Shown here piece by piece: positions 1 to 16,217 of a stretch of DNA of 64,000 bases (positions are counted from its first letter, which is position 1; each line of letters opens with the position of its first letter). The position numbers were made by a program, and so were the translations under genes. The notes beneath the pieces were generated by a model. The model searched no databases. It was not told where the DNA came from and saw only the letters and a program-made list of their open reading frames with translations. The DNA comes from Syngnathus acus (taxonomy: Eukaryota; Chordata; Actinopteri; Syngnathiformes; Syngnathidae), in the NCBI RefSeq assembly GCF_901709675.1, contig NC_051090.1, positions 1,051,342-1,115,341 on the forward strand, given 5' to 3'.

Positions 1-975
1 AGTGCAAATGATGCCATGCTCTGTTCAGCTCTGGTTATGGAAAGAAAGGCAGGCTCAGAGAAACGTCGGCTTTGTTGTCATTACACAGCCAGCCGTGGAC
101 CTCGGATACTTTCCTGATTTGCCTTGGAAAGAATGTCATTGAGTCCAAATGTGAGAGACACAAATGTTTCCTTCCGATCAAGGAGAAAATGAATCCATTT
201 CAATGAGCTGGGAATAAAAGATATGCCAAGTGAAAATATGCATTGGCTAGAAGGACCCGCTTACCTGCAATTTTGAAGGGGGGTCAGTGAGAAGTCACAG
301 CTTGGACTGGAGCCTACATAGGTGGAACCACACACACACACAGCTAAAAAGACCAACAAACAGCAGATGTGATTCAGGAGATCAACTCAACGTTGTGTGT
401 TGTGGCATTGGTGTTCCTTGCTAATGGGAAGGTTTCAGCAGCTTGACATTGTAAATCCTTCATTGATCGCCTGATGTCAATTGATGGAGCAGTAATGACA
501 GGCTTTCGCTACCAATGCTTTTCCACGGCAGCTTTGAAGGACCAAAGGTCAGATGGTGGCAAGTTCACGATAAAACACCACAACCACAAAGGAAATGAGG
601 GGGAATTCTCCTTCGGTGTTTGACTGAGTGCTGCAAGCACACGTCGGTCCTTTTTTTTTTTTTTTCTTCTTCAGTAAACAGAGGGCTTTGGTTGCCTGGC
701 ACCGCACTACTTCATGCCGGACACACTTTGGCTCCCAGGGAATGTAAATTCTCTCTCGCCCTGTAATCTGTAATCTTAGCTCAAATGCAGCTCAGTTGTG
801 TGCAAATACATCATTACATTCACAAGGGTGCACAAAAAGAAAAAAATGGAGATGAAAGATGTGACTATGGACAACATTGACCAAAAAAACAAAAACATTG
901 TTGGAATGCGGTTTGGAGCAGCGAGTGTGTCAGAGTCAAACAAACATCATGGGAATATTTGGTGGAAAACAAACA

Positions 976-1163
<188 letters not shown>

Positions 1164-2107
1164 ACAGAAGCATCCCTGCCCTCGCACAGAATAAGAAGAA
1201 GAAAACAGGAAGAACACAGCTGAGATTCCAAGCCTTAACCCTTAGATCAGGAGCTGTTTTTACCAGCAATCAGGGACATAAGTGGGTTGGGCCAGAGGAA
1301 TGGCTTCAGATCAGTGGGTGCGTGTGTCACAAAGCGTGTTTGTCTCTGGCTAACGGGGTGAAAGGGGGGCAAGTGAAAGGCCCCCTTTCACTCGGACGCT
1401 CAATTAAAGCCTAATTGGTTGGCTACGTGGCGACGCTTCTTTCAAATATGCCTTTGATGTAGGAACAAGCAAGGTCTTTGGCATCAGGCCTCATGAATAG
1501 GGAGGGGCAAACCTTCTTACGCTTCATTTGATGATAACGTGACCTAGTCAGAGCACCAAAGTCAAGTGAACTGCGTCGCCACTTGACTTTGAAATATGTG
1601 CATGTGTGTAGTCATGCGTCCAAATGCGGTTGACATTTCTATGAGCTGCATCAGCAATGTCGAGAAGGCTTTTTGGATACTAATGTAGAACATTACTGGA
1701 AGGCACCGTCTCGAGGTCTGTGCACTATATGTCAACGAAATTACACGTTCTCATATTTGCCTCATCTATATCTAGCAAAACAGAGATGACGGTAAACGTC
1801 TGCAGGCGTCTTCCATCAGATGTTCAAAGTAATATCGACCGCCAGAGACCTTGAAGTGAAGAACAAACATAAGAGCCTGGCTATGGTCAAGCAGATCAAT
1901 ACTCCAGGAAGGCTTCAAACAAAGTGAACGCCATTCATGTGATCTATTCTCTCTCAGAAAGAGGTTTTGGCTCTTCCACATTATTTGGACTCGCTGTCTG
2001 AAACGTTTCTTTCATAGCTTTTGGAGAAGAAAGCAGCAGGTCGCTTCCTTCCTCTCAGCTGCTAACTCTTCAGCTCTCTTTTCAGCCTCCTGGGAAAACA
2101 CAAGAAG

Positions 2108-2108
2108 C

Positions 2109-2157
<49 letters not shown>
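2108..2157. repeat. (CTGT)n microsatellite
   Basis: About twelve perfect CTGT units in non-coding sequence. Confidence 0.97.
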
Positions 2158-3002
2158 TTGAGCTCCTCACAAATGGCATTTGGAGTGCAGACAAGGTAGC
2201 TAATGGCTGCTACTCAAAAGAATGATGAGCACGAGGAGGAAAAACGATTGTGAATCAACCCCTTCAAGCCAAGAGCCGGAATAAATGACATCTCATCCGA
2301 CTTGTCTGTGGTCGGCTCGGGATGATTAAGAGAAATTCACTTGACTTTTTTCGAACAGTTCTGAGCGAAACAATCAATTTCAGCAGCCTGCTGGGATTTG
2401 GTCGTGAAACAATGTTCATTTCTATACAATCAAATCGTGGACATCGATATAGTAATGGCTTTTACAGCTTTGCTCTCTGCATTGACATATGGTCGAGCTC
2501 ATTTGGAACGAAAACCACAAACTAGTGGAGCAGACAGTCTCTTTGGCATGCGCTGTTACTTTCTAGCCAGCGCATATGTTGAAAGAGGAAGGAGGGATTT
2601 GATGACGTCGTGTCGACTCTCCGAATGGAGCAAGCAAGTTCTCAGTACAAGATTCCATCGTGACAATGCGCCAATTTTGACAAAGAAATTTACGGTCTAC
2701 AATCTTGAGGCTAACCAGCGACTCCGCCCCCACAGCGTGAATGGAACGTGCTTTCTGCATAGCACCAACTGTCTGGAAGACTACTCATCTCTCCCTGCTG
2801 TTTACAAAAGACATAAAAAATGTTTGATTGATCAGAATGTTAACGGAGTTTTATTTTGAAAGTCATGCGTTCACCTGTCCAGTCAAAACGCTCATCTCAG
2901 TCTCGGTCTCGCCCCTTTAAACACACAAGCAGAAGGCAGGAGCAGGCAAAATACATTGATAACCCGATACCACAAAAATAGTGCATCCATCTTGAGGGAG
3001 AT

Positions 3003-3108
3003 AAGGAAGGAAGGAAGGAAGGAAGGAAGGAAGGAAGGAAGGAAGGAAGGAAGGAAGGAAGGAAGGAAGGAAGGAAGGAAGGAAGGAAGGAAGGAAGGAA
3101 GGAAGGAA
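3003..3108. repeat. (AAGG)n microsatellite
   Basis: About 26 perfect AAGG units, purine-only on the plus strand. The same unit recurs at 62728-62817 at the other end of the window. Confidence 0.98.
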
Positions 3109-3866
3109 CAAGCATGTACATCATACTTAAGGTTTCCACCAATCAGGCACAAATGTGCTTGCAATAAGGAAGTCAACATTTTGGGTCTGACAGAGAAGGC
3201 ATATTCCAAATGTACCTACAACGAGCCATGGAAAGTACTTTGACATCAACGTATGGCCGGCCCATGGTAGTAGGTGAAGCACTGAGGGTTCAGTAGAAGA
3301 CACCCATTTGGATCATGTGGATGGCGAATGAGGGGAACACCCTCGACATTTAGCTCAAGTAACTAGCGCCACTTGTTTGAGACAATCATGCTCACAGATC
3401 AGAACACTCATGTTAGTGTAACACACTAATTCATTGTATTAGCATGTAGCAAAATCGGGTGAGCCAAATGGAGTGAAATGGGTCAACTTTGGTCTACGAC
3501 ACTGACGTGGTGTAGATTCTTGATAGAGACAACCTTGAAAGATCACAATACCTCAAGATATATCATTTATAGCCAGGAGGAAAATTGTTGTTAAGCTGTT
3601 ATTAACAAGGACTGTTTGGGGGTGAACGGCAACAATAATGTTTCAGGGAAATCCTTTCACTGTGCTTGGGGTTGAATTACGTATAAGCTAAAAGGTAGCC
3701 TGAGAAAACACGTCTGCACAGGACTGGTACCATTGTAACTTCAAAGTGAAAATAATATCATATGATTATTAATATCTCATGTATAGTGTGCAAAGAAAAG
3801 TTGCTTTCTTTCCTTATTGCAGAGAAAAGCAGCCCGTTTGTAGACATCATTGGCTGCTCAGTAGTT

Positions 3867-6800
3867 TCACAAAAACGTCACATCTTCTTGTGACTGCACC
3901 CAGCGCCAGTGAGCATCATACTCCAGATGCATTTTGCCGTTTCCAAGTTTGCAAGTATCCAAGTCAACCTTTCCGTTTTTGTAAGCTTTACATTTGGGGC
4001 TCTGTTTGAGGGCGATGCGAGCGCGGCTGCCGGTCGCTGCCGTCTTCTCCACGTTCCCGTTGGCCTTAGTGCTCTGGCTCAAGGTAGCGTTCAAAGAAAC
4101 CGAGCCTGCCTCGGCCACCTCGGTGCAAACTAAAGCATCTGGCTTGGCTTCTGGAATGTTGTTGGGAACGAATATCTTTCCACTTTCACCTCCAGCGACC
4201 CCGTTTCCATTGACATCACTGATAACGTTCTCATTTGATCGGGAGTGAATGTCAATCGGAGCTCCGTTGCCAGTCTCTGTAGGCTTCTGTCCAGTCGCCG
4301 TAGCAGAGACCTTGGGCGAGGAGACCTCCGCTGTCCGGCCCCCCGCAGGAGCCTCGGAGACCTGCGGCGTGGAAGAGCGGATGACCATCGACTCTGAGCT
4401 CGAGGGACAGTATTCGTCCATATCGTCCGCCAGGGTGTCCAGGTAACTGCCGATGGAAATGTTGTCCAGCTTGTCGTTGGAGTCGTGAAGGCTGCTCCAG
4501 GAGCCTCTCCAGGAGGTGTTGGGGCCTTCGCCCAGACTGTACTGGCTGCTGGTCAGGCTGCTGCATCGGCTGGTGAGTGCGCTGCGCTCTTCCAGCAACC
4601 ATTTGACTGCCTCGATGCCCTCGTGGACGGCCAGCAACTGCTGTAGGATCTTAATGTCCACCGAGCGCAAGTGTGCCTGTGGAAACAGAACAAATGGAAA
4701 GAGCTTTTGTCTTTTCTGAAGCTCAACAACACAAGAGAATAAATTGGGTGAGACCAAGTCAATAAGGTCGAACAATACACTTCAAGATCATGTTTATCTG
4801 GCACCTTCCATTGCTTTGTTTACAATTCCTCTCAACTCTCATATCTCCCATGCATCATTTGAAAGGGATTATTCCAAGCCAATCACTCTCCCTAATGGTT
4901 GAGGTAGGGCAATGAGACTTAGCCTCAAAATGTGAGAATGTCTGCTCTTTAAAAAGCCAAATGTGGCTGCAGAACCCCCATGACTGTCTGAGTTCTATCT
5001 CTATCTATATTATGTCTCGTTTCTTCTAGTGCGTAATTATTGCCCCGTCGTGTCCATGTGAGAAGGCAAGAAAATAAAGGATCTCTCTTCTAATCTGGAC
5101 TCAAAAACGGATTTCATATACACCTAGCGCCATAGTTTGCAATATTTTCCTGACCTGTTTGAGCTTGTATCAAAAAAAAGATGAAACATTGCTTCACTCC
5201 ACCCGAGCCAAAACAAGTCTTAATTGGTGCTGCGTTTTGTGAGCACTTCCAAAAACGGTGCCACCCACCGCAGCATGTCTATGAGTTGGTGGGTGGTTGA
5301 TAAACATGAAAGGTGCATGGGCTTGAGGTTGGAGCCCTGGCAGACACTCAAGGCCTAATGAGAGTGGCAGTAAAGGTTCTTCAGGCCTCGTCAGCGCTGA
5401 GCTAGCGCAACGCTAACAAAGCAAAGAGTGAATTATCTTGCACAATGGTGCTTCATTATAGAGTGACGCTTCCTGGTTATAAAATAGAAGAGGATTTTTC
5501 TTTGGAAAAAGTCAAATAGCAGCAAAGGTTGATGAGAACGATAGCTGGAAGACGTGGAATGGACTTGTTTTTGTGCCAAAAACATTTCAGTTTTCCTGCT
5601 CAGCAAAAAAGGGCCAAGCAATAGTAGTCAAAGCTTGTGGCTAAACCTTCTGGAGAAGATAGTTTGCGCTGCCATTTTTACTGATGGATATATTGTTGGA
5701 CATCTGCTTGAGTGCAGTTTTCTTTGGACACGTTCTGATTTTTTTTTTTTCTCAGTTAAACTCATGGCAAAAGAAATTGTGGTTTAGATGGAGTTTGGAA
5801 CGTTGGTGGTTTCTCTCCTTGGAGATCTCCAGAGAAAGGATTTTATTAGGCAATACTGCTGAGGAATAACTTTTTTTTAAATCTATAAATATCTCATTAT
5901 TAACGATATTCCCCATCTTAAAAAATGAATACTGTGAACCCAAACAGTCAACTTGTGGCTGGAAAATCAAGCCTGGGAGCGAAGCGATGCAATAAAGTTT
6001 TGCCCAGGGAAGGAAACTGTAGACAGCATGTGAGACTCATTAATGTTTGAATTATAAATGACAAACCTAGCTTCTACACTTTGACACCAAGGAGCAGGGA
6101 ATGCCATTTATTTCAACCACTAACAAGTATTACATGCAACATGTTTATGACGAGACCTTTCCTTGAATAATATACCAAACAAACCAAATGACAGTGTAAG
6201 GGGTGTCAAACTCGTTTTTTCTTGCGGGCCACATTGTAATTATGGTTTCCCTCGTGTGACCATCGTATATTATCACATACACACAACAGAATCCAGCATT
6301 TAAGAAAAGTAACAATTTTCTAATTTACTTTCAAAGTGGGGTTTCAAAAAAAATTGCAATATCCCACTGGAAGACAATTTGCAATTTTAGTATTTTAACA
6401 AGAAACATTGAGTTGACACGAGTCGGGCCACATCAAATGATGTGGCGGACCGGATCCGGCCCCCGGGCCTTGAGTTTGACACCCGTGTATCAATGTACAG
6501 CGTGTCTCTTGTTAAACCGACACCTTCAAAATGCAAATGCCTGATCTGATAAATGACGCAAATGCTTCCGCCTGTCACCTTCTAAGTGCTGAATCACTGC
6601 GAGCAGAAAAAGCAGACACACAGCGCCGGCCGGCCGGCCGGGCTTTCAATAATACAGCAGCCACTCACTCACTCGCTCGCTCGCTCGCTCGCCCACCCAT
6701 CTCTTTCGGCATGTCCCCCCCCCCGGTGTGGTTTCACCTTGCCAAGTCAACCCAGGCAGACTCTTGACATCCTTGCATTCACCATGAGACACATTTTCAA

Positions 6801-7693
6801 GCTCATAAAACCTCATTGTGCACAACTCAGCACATTTTGATGTAACAAACAAATGGTGCTTTTGCAATCAGTGATTGATTGGTGAAGCAGAGTGTTGTTT
6901 TTTTTTTGCTATCTTGAGAATCATCCAAATACATCAATATTGTATAAAACAAATCGAGAATTTAAGATAACAGATTGGGCCTCTTGTATGCAACGACAGT
7001 ATGGCTTTGGCTCCCTTTGAGGAAGCCCTTTGCCAATATCCACATAGGGACAGATGGTAGACTCATTCATTGATATAGCTTTTTAGCAGAAATGTTTGTA
7101 CAGAAAAGGTTTTCAGCCTCAGTGTTATAAAGTGCAACGTTCACAAGTCTACTCCTGCACTTACTTAAACACAAGAAGGAGTAGTGCTCGATGTGCAAGT
7201 GTCTCTATGCCACATTATCAAAAGCCACAAATGTGAATCAATCCATCCAGTTGTTTACTCTTGGCATTTGTCCTTTTGCCAATCTAAACTAGCGCAACAG
7301 TCACTAAATCGTTTTTATGCAGTTCAGAACTACACATGCGGTCGTTGCATTTGCATATGACATGAAATGAACACATTTGATGCAAGTTGGATAGAATATT
7401 GTGCATGAGCCATACTGCAACGCGCGCGCGCGCGCGCACGCACATGGAACGCGCAACTGTACACTCACCATCTCGGTCTTCAATATTGTTATCTTTTCAT
7501 CGAGGCTTTTCTTTCCAGTCTCCTTGGTGGTTTCCTGCGCGGCGGGGGCCAGTTTGTCTTCTCCCCGGAGAGAGGCTGCCTCATCCCGCATCCACCTGAG
7601 CAACCCCTCGGGGGTCTTGCGGCCGATTTTCGCCTCTATGTCTCTTAGGTCCGGAGTGTTCTCGCAAGAAGTTCCGTCATCCATCATGGTCAT
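3867..7693 (-). CDS. lurap1: leucine-rich adaptor protein 1 (LURAP1/LRAP35a), two exons
   Basis: Coding exons are complement(7469..7693) and complement(3867..4676), 75 codons plus 269 codons and stop, 344 residues in all. The phase-0 intron has a GTGAGT donor and a CACAG acceptor. Exon 1 carries the family start, TPDLRDIEAKIGRKTPEGLL. Exon 2 carries the helical leucine-rich adaptor segment (VDIKILQQLLAVHEGIEAVKW), the serine-rich LTSRCSSLTSSQYSLG block and a DNISIGSYLDTLADD motif. The protein ends in AHWRWVQSQEDVTFL, close to the mammalian LURAP1 tail, which separates it from LURAP1L. It is longer than human LURAP1 (about 239 aa) because of a low-complexity Ser/Thr/Gly/Asn stretch at roughly residues 170-310. 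In mammals the protein tethers MRCK kinase to MYO18A for lamellar actomyosin flow and activates canonical NF-kB. The second ATG (codon 3) is an alternative start. Confidence 0.93.
6201..6484. mobile_element. hAT-like non-autonomous inverted-repeat element in the lurap1 intron
   Basis: The left end GGGTGTCAAACTC is mirrored by GAGTTTGACACCC at the right end, with a CGGGCCACA / GGCGGACCGGATCCGGCC inner part typical of short hAT-type elements common in fish and reptile genomes. Flanking 8-mers GTGTAAGG and GTGTATCA partly match, as a decayed target duplication would. There is no transposase frame. The hAT assignment rests on remembered similarity. Confidence 0.65.
7421..7444. repeat. (CG)n tract beside the lurap1 splice donor
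   Basis: Eight CG dinucleotides followed by CACGCAC give about 24 bp of alternating pyrimidine-purine. The tract ends about 25 bp from the exon 1 donor of lurap1, inside its intron. Confidence 0.95.
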
Positions 7694-7877
7694 GGAGCGC
7701 TGGTTGAAAAGAATTGCGAGACTCCTGTTGTTTTGTCCGCAATTGTTAGAAGAGCGACTTTCCGCAGTACATCACATGCGAGTCCAGCTGAGGTGGACTG
7801 CGCCAACCTCGAAAAACAAACCGACGAGCCACGTAGGACGGGCGGGATGCGTGTGGCCGGCCACATGCATGCAGGCG

Positions 7878-7879
7878 GG

Positions 7880-7959
<80 letters not shown>

Positions 7960-7960
7960 C
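7878..7960. repeat. (CAGG)n array upstream of the lurap1 start
   Basis: About 20 perfect CAGG units, 185 bp upstream of the lurap1 start codon and therefore probably in its 5' UTR or proximal promoter. It is bordered by a CATGCATGCA run, as is the CAGG-type array upstream of sgip1 at 50664. Confidence 0.97.
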
Positions 7961-8715
7961 TCCCGTCCCGGCTGGAAGCCCCGTTAGCAGCTGCTAAAGT
8001 GCGCACATTCCACCTGCATGATGACAGCAGCCGCACCGCAGAGAAGCTGAGAACGCGTCTGCTCTGCAGCACAGCACAGGCTGTCAAAGTCACTCAGGAA
8101 TGACATCACTTTAGTTCCGGTAAGGCTTTTCAAAATTGGACAATCCAAGGAGCATGTTGTAAAACGACCGAAATAAAATAACGAAGCGTTACAAAGGCAA
8201 ACGCACATTTTTAATTTGTTTTTTTTAATAAGAGAAGCAAGAACATTTTTAATGAGATTCTGCCCTCGTTTTTGTCAAAAAATATCAACTTTTTATAATT
8301 ATAATAGTAATATAATACTAACTTCGATTACATTTACTTTATATATCCGTATAAGTAAAGTGGTCATTTTGATACTAATTAACATAAGATTCGATAACCC
8401 TGAAAAACATTTTAAGATTGGGAATAATCCTAATGAATCAAGGTTAAACTGTATTAATGTCATTGTTGAGATGTGCTTGATAGGATGGATGAAACTATTT
8501 AAACAATATTGATTTACTTACTATTCAAGGCAAAGATCGTCATTGAAAATTTGTTCTCCTGTATATTTCTTTTTCATGCAATTGTTCTGGTTACCATGAT
8601 GACCACGATGGGAACAGTGAAACCAGTTTATTTTTAACACCCCCGTGTACTGCCCACACATACCTGTGCTTAGAAACACACATTATGCAACCTCGGCGTG
8701 CTGTCAGGATAATAC

Positions 8716-8807
8716 TGGTGCAACAAATAAATCACAAGCCAACTTCTACAAAAAAAAAAAAAAAAAACCTTCACTGGTGCAACAAATAAACCACAAGCCA
8801 ACTTCTA
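8716..8807. repeat. short direct repeat around a poly-A run
   Basis: A unit of about 33 bp beginning TGGTGCAACAAATAAA occurs at 8716 and again at about 8775, separated by an A-run. The two copies differ by one or two bases. The arrangement resembles retroposed sequence or a slippage duplication. Confidence 0.75.
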
Positions 8808-9165
8808 AAAATAAATGTCACATAATCAGAATAAACTTAATGTCGTGGTGCTGATGAGAAATGACTAATCAATTGGCACTTTCATTGGAGCAGTCGCAAA
8901 CGCGTATGTCGTGAAAAGGAAGCGGGTGTTTGGTAAACGCGACTTTCCTTTCGGGGCTCCGTGGTCACTCCCAAGTCCAACCGGTTCAACCTGTCTGCAA
9001 CAGGTGAGCGCTGCCATTGAGTCATGTCAGAGCAGCAGACTGAGCATATTTTCTTTGCACTATTCAGCAGTGGCAACGCATGCAGTATTTTAATCGAACC
9101 GGAGCTTTTCATGTGTTGTAATGAAGCTTATGTAGGGTGGTAGGAGGAGGAGGAGGAGGGCGCTC

Positions 9166-12286
<3,121 letters not shown>

Positions 12287-13218
12287 AGCCCCCAGAAATG
12301 ACCAAAGCAACTTGAAAAACGCATGACATATTAAGCAAGGCTGTACTGAAATGAAGTTCGACTTCAACATCATATTGACACTGTGAACTCACCATGACGA
12401 ATATAATCCCAAGTCATTAAAAATATAAGAAACATAAATAGAGTCATACTTTTTCTGCATTTAGTGCGATCCACAATGTTGTTAACACAATTAATATTAC
12501 GAATTAGTAGCCAGCTGAGTCACTTGTAAAGCAACCTGAAAGGTTTTTCAGGACAGAGTTGAGACACACCTGCGTGACGAAACAATGGCCACTTGACGAA
12601 ATGCACATTGCTGCCATGTATTCAGGTTCTGCTGCATTGCTCTGTGTTTTATTGGACAAGATTCTCACACTGTCAGTCTTCTCTTGCTTTCTTCACCTGT
12701 GATAAGACGCAAGATCAAGCAGGTAAGAAATAGTTCTCGTTCTGACATTTGAATTCAGATAATGCAAGGTCATATTGTATTTGTAAATACACAAGACTGT
12801 TGAACAAAATTGTTTTCAACCAGCAATATTTTGAAACTGCATAATGGCGGGCTTGATTCGCTGTTAATAATTAAAAAAAAGTGTCACATTTAGGGATCAA
12901 TGCGGATTGCGCAATGGCAAAATATTGCAAAGACAAAAGTAATATTTGGCATAAGCATTTCTTAATCTCGTCTTAAAAATACACTTGTCAAAGCAACATT
13001 TTTACAGCCGAAGAGCTGCAAGGTGGTTATAGTAAAAACTCTCAGGTTTAACTTGTCTTCATTGAAGTTGGTTTACACTAAGAAAGCAGTAAAAACACTT
13101 TTTGGACTTCGACGTCCGAATTTCAAGATTTACACCTGGATGATTGAATCTCATCAGCTGAATGATGACATCGTGTGCAACTTTTTTAATTTACCAATGG
13201 ACTTATTTGATCCTTCAG
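12287..13218. other. ttc22 3' UTR and upstream region of the first PLAC8-like gene
   Basis: The first ~140 bp should be ttc22 3' UTR. A probable non-coding first exon of the next gene ends at 12722, where CAAGCAG is followed by GTAAGAAA. The sequence up to 13218 then reads as its intron, closing with TTGATCCTTCAG. No other coding sequence is visible. Confidence 0.55.
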
Positions 13219-13219
13219 C

Positions 13220-13869
13220 ATGTCTCCAAAGCAGAAATTGACAGAATGGGACAGTGGCCTTCTTGATTGCTGCCAAGACAAAAGCTCATGTAAGATTTGT
13301 TTCTTGCTTTAATAATACCAAACCCGGGCAGGGTTGGGTGTGACTGCTTATGTCACCACACGGTTAAGTACTATGTTGATTTGTTCTTTTTACTGCCTGC
13401 ACGCCGTGTGTTTTGTCAACACAAGCCATCATATCGATGATCCAAATGTCAATTTTCAGGCTGCTATGGATTCCTTTGCTGCCCCTGCCTGGCCTGTTCA
13501 GTTGCGGGAACATTTGGAGAGAACCGATGTCTCCCGTTGTGCGACATGCTCAGCCCGGCTGTCTTGACGGCTTTTGGGATCCCTCTGTTTGCACCCCCTG
13601 CAGCTTTGGCCCTCAGGGTGGGAATTCGCAATAGATACGGTGTCAAGGTAATTATGAAGATGATGGTTGGAGGAGATCTTTAAAAAACAACAACCACGAC
13701 TATCAAATGCAATGCAAATAACAGCACTTTTTGTTGACAGGGTTCAATGTGTAACGACATCTTGTCGTCGTGTTTCTGCATGTGGTGCACCTGGTGTCAA
13801 ATGCACCGTGAACTGAAGTTTCGCAAGAAAAACCCCACCGTCGTCAATATGCAGCCGGCACCCCTCTAA
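13220..13869 (+). CDS. PLAC8-family (cornifelin/onzin-like) gene, copy 1
   Basis: Three coding exons, 13220-13289, 13460-13647 and 13741-13869, encode 128 residues with all splice phases consistent. The Cys-rich PLAC8 domain shows CCYGFLCCPCLACSVAG, GENRCLPLCD, the hydrophobic stretch around PLFAPPAALALR, RNRYGVKGSMCND and CFCMWCTWCQMHREL. This copy has a shorter C-terminal tail than copies 2 and 3 and is clearly more diverged from them. PLAC8/cornifelin proteins are small Cys-rich proteins linked to cell proliferation, ion transport or barrier formation; the role of this copy is unknown. The start ATG lies one base after a CTTCAG acceptor, so the upstream exon is untranslated. A candidate AATAAA signal is at 14390. 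Confidence 0.9.
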
Positions 13870-15639
13870 TCGGCTCTTGTACCCAACTAAATCTAGGCTG
13901 TGTGAGCAAGTCATTACTTGTGTGATTAAGTTGCAGCTATACAGATGAGCATAATGGGTACAGAAACCAGGTGAGAAAAATAACTGGGCACAAAATTGAC
14001 GGCAAGCGACAGTGAAATCCATCGGGCTAAATTGTACTTAACTGTATAAACGAGAGAGTATGCCAAATGAGCACGCTTCTAAAGGTTTCTAATATTGATC
14101 AACAACTTGTTTCGATTCATATTCAGGCATAACATTGCATTTGATACATTAATCACGATGACAGAAAAATGCTGGGTTAAAAACTATTTGGGTGGTTTGA
14201 AAAAAGTGTTTTTATGCTAAATTAATAAATCTTTTAGTTCACATGGAGAGTCCCGCAATGTTTAGGTATAAGGAATTTTTTTGAGGGCAAAGGGCGGGGG
14301 ACAGTCTTATAGCTAGTCAATGTATATTTAAAAAAAATAATAATAATTTGACCATTATTACTGTCATGCGACAGACGACTTCCAAACACAATAAAAATTC
14401 AGATTAAACCCAACATTGTGTCTGTAATCTTAATTGGATTCATTTGCTTTAGTAGTGCATTCCTTGGATACATGCTGCCCCCTAGTGGATATAAGCTGCA
14501 AGTGAAATATGCCCTTGCCTTTTATGTGAAGGAATCAGAGCCGGGTCTAGGCAGGGGCAAGGGAGGGCGTGGTCCCCTCAAATAAACGGTGTGCCCCCTC
14601 AAACTAAATCTCCGAAAAGTATTTTTATTATCTCATGCTTCATGCCTTTCCCCCTCAAAATATAAAATATATATATATTCTGAATCCTTGACTTCTAAAC
14701 TATGAGACCAATCAATAACAACAATTCCTAATTCTATCCATCATCTGAATCTAATGTGAAATCGCCGATCGTGCCACAAAGCAGTGTGTTCGCATTGATG
14801 CAGTCAAGCCACGCATGTACGCAGGCATGCAATTGTTTATAGGGTAATAAAAATTGGGACCCCCTCATGCAGTTCTTTCTGTGTATTTTGTCATTACTGA
14901 GTCATTTGAAAGCACACAATCCTGTTTTTAAAAATGGAAAATGATTGAATTCTTACAGAATGGAACGGCACTTCTTACATATCTTGAGGACAATAGGGAA
15001 GTTTAACAGATGTTAGATAACTGATCAAATCACATCTGACCTTTCAAATCATCCGTTTCTGTTACTGCTAAACGATACGCGGCACAGTTTCACTTATCAG
15101 CAAGCAGCTTCCAGATATTTTGAAGGCAACGCCTTTACTTATTTGAGCTTACATCATTTTGTACATACTAGTGCCTGTATTATTCTAATTGTTCAGACGT
15201 GGTTAGACACAAGTTCAAGTTGGGATGGAATGTTTTCCACCGCAGAGGAAGCCATTCACTGTGACAGCAAAACGGTTAGAAAAGATACATTAGAAGGAAG
15301 AATGGCACAATTAAAAACTCAACCCACCTCTCTGATAAGTAGTACAAAAACTGGCTCTCATTTTCTGACCAATTTGCAGGAAATCGTATTTTAACCATTA
15401 GCAGAGTATTGATGTGTGCCTGTATAGTGTTACTGTACATTTGGGGGATTTGCATAGTTTGCAGCATTCAAATCCACTTTTTTGGTCACTAAATCGACAA
15501 TCAGGACTTCATCGCTGGTGTTCTGCATTATTAACAGACCATTCCCTGTCAGAGGCAACGTTGGCAGAAAGAGAAACACATTTTTTTTCTTACTTGTACA
15601 TGTTTGATACCTCTGTTGTTTTGTTTTGTTTTCCCCTAG
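13870..15639. other. intergenic spacer between PLAC8-like copies 1 and 2
   Basis: No coding exon is recognised. The first ~530 bp probably include the 3' UTR of copy 1. A C-rich patch near 14550-14650 with repeated CCCCCTCAAA suggests an old dispersed repeat, but I cannot name it. Confidence 0.5.
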
Positions 15640-15746
15640 GCATTCAAGTTTGGCAGCATTTTTCTATTTCCTAGTCTTATATCACTCAGAGTGAAACAGC
15701 CGTCATTTCACCGCAAGTGCACCAAGACCACATCAACCTTCTTCAG
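15640..15746 (+). other. probable 5' non-coding exon of PLAC8-like copy 2
   Basis: A segment containing GCATTCAAGTTTGGCAGCAT and ending in CTTCAG before GTAAGATTG is matched upstream of copy 3 at about 17465-17577, where it ends TATCAG before GTAAGATTG. Shared sequence and the same donor context indicate homologous untranslated first exons. The left boundary is approximate. Confidence 0.55.
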
Positions 15747-16217
15747 GTAAGATTGAACAATTAAGACAATATTTTATCCCTTGTATTATATGAAGGTGAG
15801 ACGCTGCACTACTAGACCAATTATAGTGCATTAGATTTGGAATTGGGAGTGTAACACAATTCAAATTGATTTCATTCTCGAGGAGCCTTCCCTCTATAAA
15901 GTAGATTACATATCAGGTTAATGAAAAGAAAAAAAAAAAAAAAAAATTCCATAAATGTTGCCAATTCCATGCAAAGTCACTTTTAAACCCTTTTACTTGG
16001 GACCTGTCACTTCAAAAAAGGGGAACTATTAAAAAATAAGACCAGACTAAAATTTGTATGATTTTATATTCATTTTAAATGGAGTATTTTTTTCCCCTTC
16101 CTTTCTTTTTATTCAATATTTTATTTCATTCCTGTGATTTCTTTTTTTCGGTGTTTTGAATCACACTTGTGAATGGCATAGAGTAATTTGCTGTCCGCTT
16201 CCCCACTAAATGTAGAG

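Larger units (their letters stand above)
7694..9165. promoter_or_regulatory. divergent lurap1 / ttc22 intergenic region
   Basis: The start codons of lurap1 (leftward) and ttc22 (rightward) are 1.47 kb apart, so both promoters must fit here unless upstream non-coding exons exist. The lurap1 side is GC-rich with CpGs and a CAGG array. The middle, about 8200-8520, is AT-rich. I see no clear TATA box on either side. A duplicated 33-bp segment flanking an A-run lies at 8716-8807. Confidence 0.6.

Noticed and set aside
2398-2859. 153-codon plus-strand open frame
   Set aside because: No recognisable domain, no splice or start context, and ordinary non-coding composition; probably chance.
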